In this document: in pieces, positions 63,201 through 64,000 of the stretch | How positions within the stretch are numbered: the stretch's first letter is position 1 | Layout: each line of letters starts with the position of its first letter | DNA from: Ananas comosus | Taxonomy: Eukaryota; Streptophyta; Magnoliopsida; Poales; Bromeliaceae | Assembly: GCF_001540865.1 (NCBI RefSeq) | Contig: NC_033642.1 | Coordinates: 7,501 to 71,500, forward strand | Direction of reading: 5' to 3' | Length of the DNA stretch: 64,000 nt | Made by a program: the position numbers and the translations under genes | Notes under the pieces: model-generated | What the model was told of the DNA's origin: nothing | Seen by the model: the letters and a program-made list of their open reading frames with translations, nothing else | Database searches by the model: none

Positions 63201-63477
63201 CTGCAGCCAAGATGAATGTGAAAACTGGTATTGCAGGTTGAACAGCTGCTGCGTAAGTTGGATTTGTGTAGTTGAGACCAATGAGAAATAAAAGCTGGTT
63301 CCCAAAAATGCTACAGAAATTTGACAATCGAGAACATTTGTTAATCATTTAGTTGACAAAGAAGACTCCAAGATTCTAAACTCAACCAAGAATACTAGAT
63401 AGCATGGAACCTACCCAGTTAAACCAAGGAGAAAAAATTGTACTAGAAGGTAACGCGTCAATGGTTGGTGGATCCTT
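60258..63477 (-). CDS. WAT1-related / nodulin MtN21-like EamA transporter, 5'-partial
   Basis: WAT1-related proteins are ten-helix EamA (drug/metabolite) transporters; WAT1 itself is a vacuolar auxin transporter, most relatives have unknown substrates. Six exons join in frame: 63477-63415, 63310-63194, 63110-62825, 61117-60962, 60785-60634, 60438-60258, giving 317 residues to the stop. Seen: [20 protein letters not shown], the first EamA end [20 protein letters not shown], the [20 protein letters not shown] helix, a variable loop, then the second EamA repeat ([66 protein letters not shown]) and a hydrophilic tail. It resembles the Arabidopsis At5g45370/At4g19185 subgroup by memory of the family. 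Roughly 70 N-terminal residues lie right of 64000. Intron 4 of the visible part (61118-62824) is repeat-like. Confidence 0.9.
61600..61980. other. Possible LTR remnant in WAT1-like intron
   Basis: Within intron 61118-62824, the stretch has sequence such as CTAGATATATTCCTACTCCT and GGTATATATAATGTAGAG that looks like LTR-retrotransposon regulatory sequence. No target duplication, TG...CA ends or coding domain were confirmed. Low confidence. Confidence 0.25.
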
Positions 63478-64000
63478 CTGCCGAGATAAACGTCAAATGA
63501 CACAGAGTAAGTAAAACAAGTTTAGCTACAAATTGAGAGAATTATCAAGATAGTAGCACAAGAAAACATATAATAATGTGCATAGTAAGGTTGAAATAAC
63601 CAAATGAAAATTTTGATTTATGATTTTCCCAAATATGCTACAAACCAATTCTTTCGATAAAAGAAGCTAAATCAATGACCATAAAACTTGAGCCAGAATC
63701 ATTTCCAAGCCTGGTTTATTTATTTATTTATTTTTCTTTTCACAGGTTTGATAAAATGGGGCATCTGCTGAACTTTATGGGGAAGAGAGGTGCATAGTTT
63801 ATTACAAAAGATTGATCAATTCGCAAGCCAATCACAACTTCTGATTCAAAATGCAGAAGAGCAAAAACGAGGAGGTACTATTAAGATTAAAGCAAACAAG
63901 ACTAGAGAGGGAAATACCATTGTAGATTAATAGAGAAAACTAAAGTCTCTCTCATAGGACGACAAACAGGCAACAAAAACAATCCTTACGCGCCAAATAT
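63478..64000. other. Intron of the WAT1-like gene; no exon seen
   Basis: No minus-strand exon encoding the missing N-terminal helices is visible, so this is taken as intron. It contains a short TTTA run near 63717-63733. Confidence 0.5.

Noticed and set aside
1..64000. CRISPR array, operon or bacterial-type defence system
   Set aside because: Spliced plant genes throughout; direct repeats seen are transposon duplications or tandem repeats, without regular spacers.

Overview
The window is nuclear DNA from a flowering plant. The genes are intron-rich with GT-AG splice sites, the intergenic DNA is AT-rich, and there are many short non-autonomous transposons and a tRNA-type SINE family. Codon usage, protein sequences and repeat style look like a monocot, perhaps a commelinid such as pineapple; the species is inference only. 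Both edges cut through genes, and single N characters at 2315, 22887, 38833 and 49841 look like assembly joins.

Four protein-coding genes can be rebuilt exon by exon. (1) 4557-9551, minus: a peroxisomal NAD/CoA-type carrier (PXN family); the first nine exons are present and the C-terminal ones lie beyond the left edge. (2) 21131-23976, minus: a complete seven-exon ABA 8'-hydroxylase (CYP707A), 493 residues, with a TATA box and a palindromic ABRE/G-box upstream. (3) 41373-57359, plus: a complete 28-exon PRP40 splicing factor, 1020 residues (two WW domains, several FF domains, a charged tail). (4) 60258-63477, minus: a WAT1-related/EamA transporter whose N-terminal exons lie beyond the right edge. 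Genes 3 and 4 converge. The four genes do not form a pathway; this is ordinary plant gene order.

The rest is repeat-rich. 1-4556 is the unfinished last visible PXN intron, with a SINE, tandem duplications and a perfect 84-bp palindrome ending at an N. 9.6-12.9 kb holds a possible untranslated spliced leader. 13-19.3 kb is unusually dense in GGCCCA/TGGGCC words and degenerate repeats. 24-40 kb, between CYP707A and PRP40, carries a GA/CT foldback, two SINEs in opposite orientation, a nest of terminal-inverted-repeat elements in TA-rich DNA and an exact 89-bp tandem duplication.

The most interesting signals are: a SINE family with one copy flanked by a perfect 17-bp target duplication, plus two apparent tail-only insertions of the same family, each with a perfect 15-16 bp duplication; three MITEs of three superfamilies in the introns of one splicing-factor gene, each with its diagnostic target duplication; and low-complexity tracts against the splice sites of CYP707A. 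I found no new multi-gene system.
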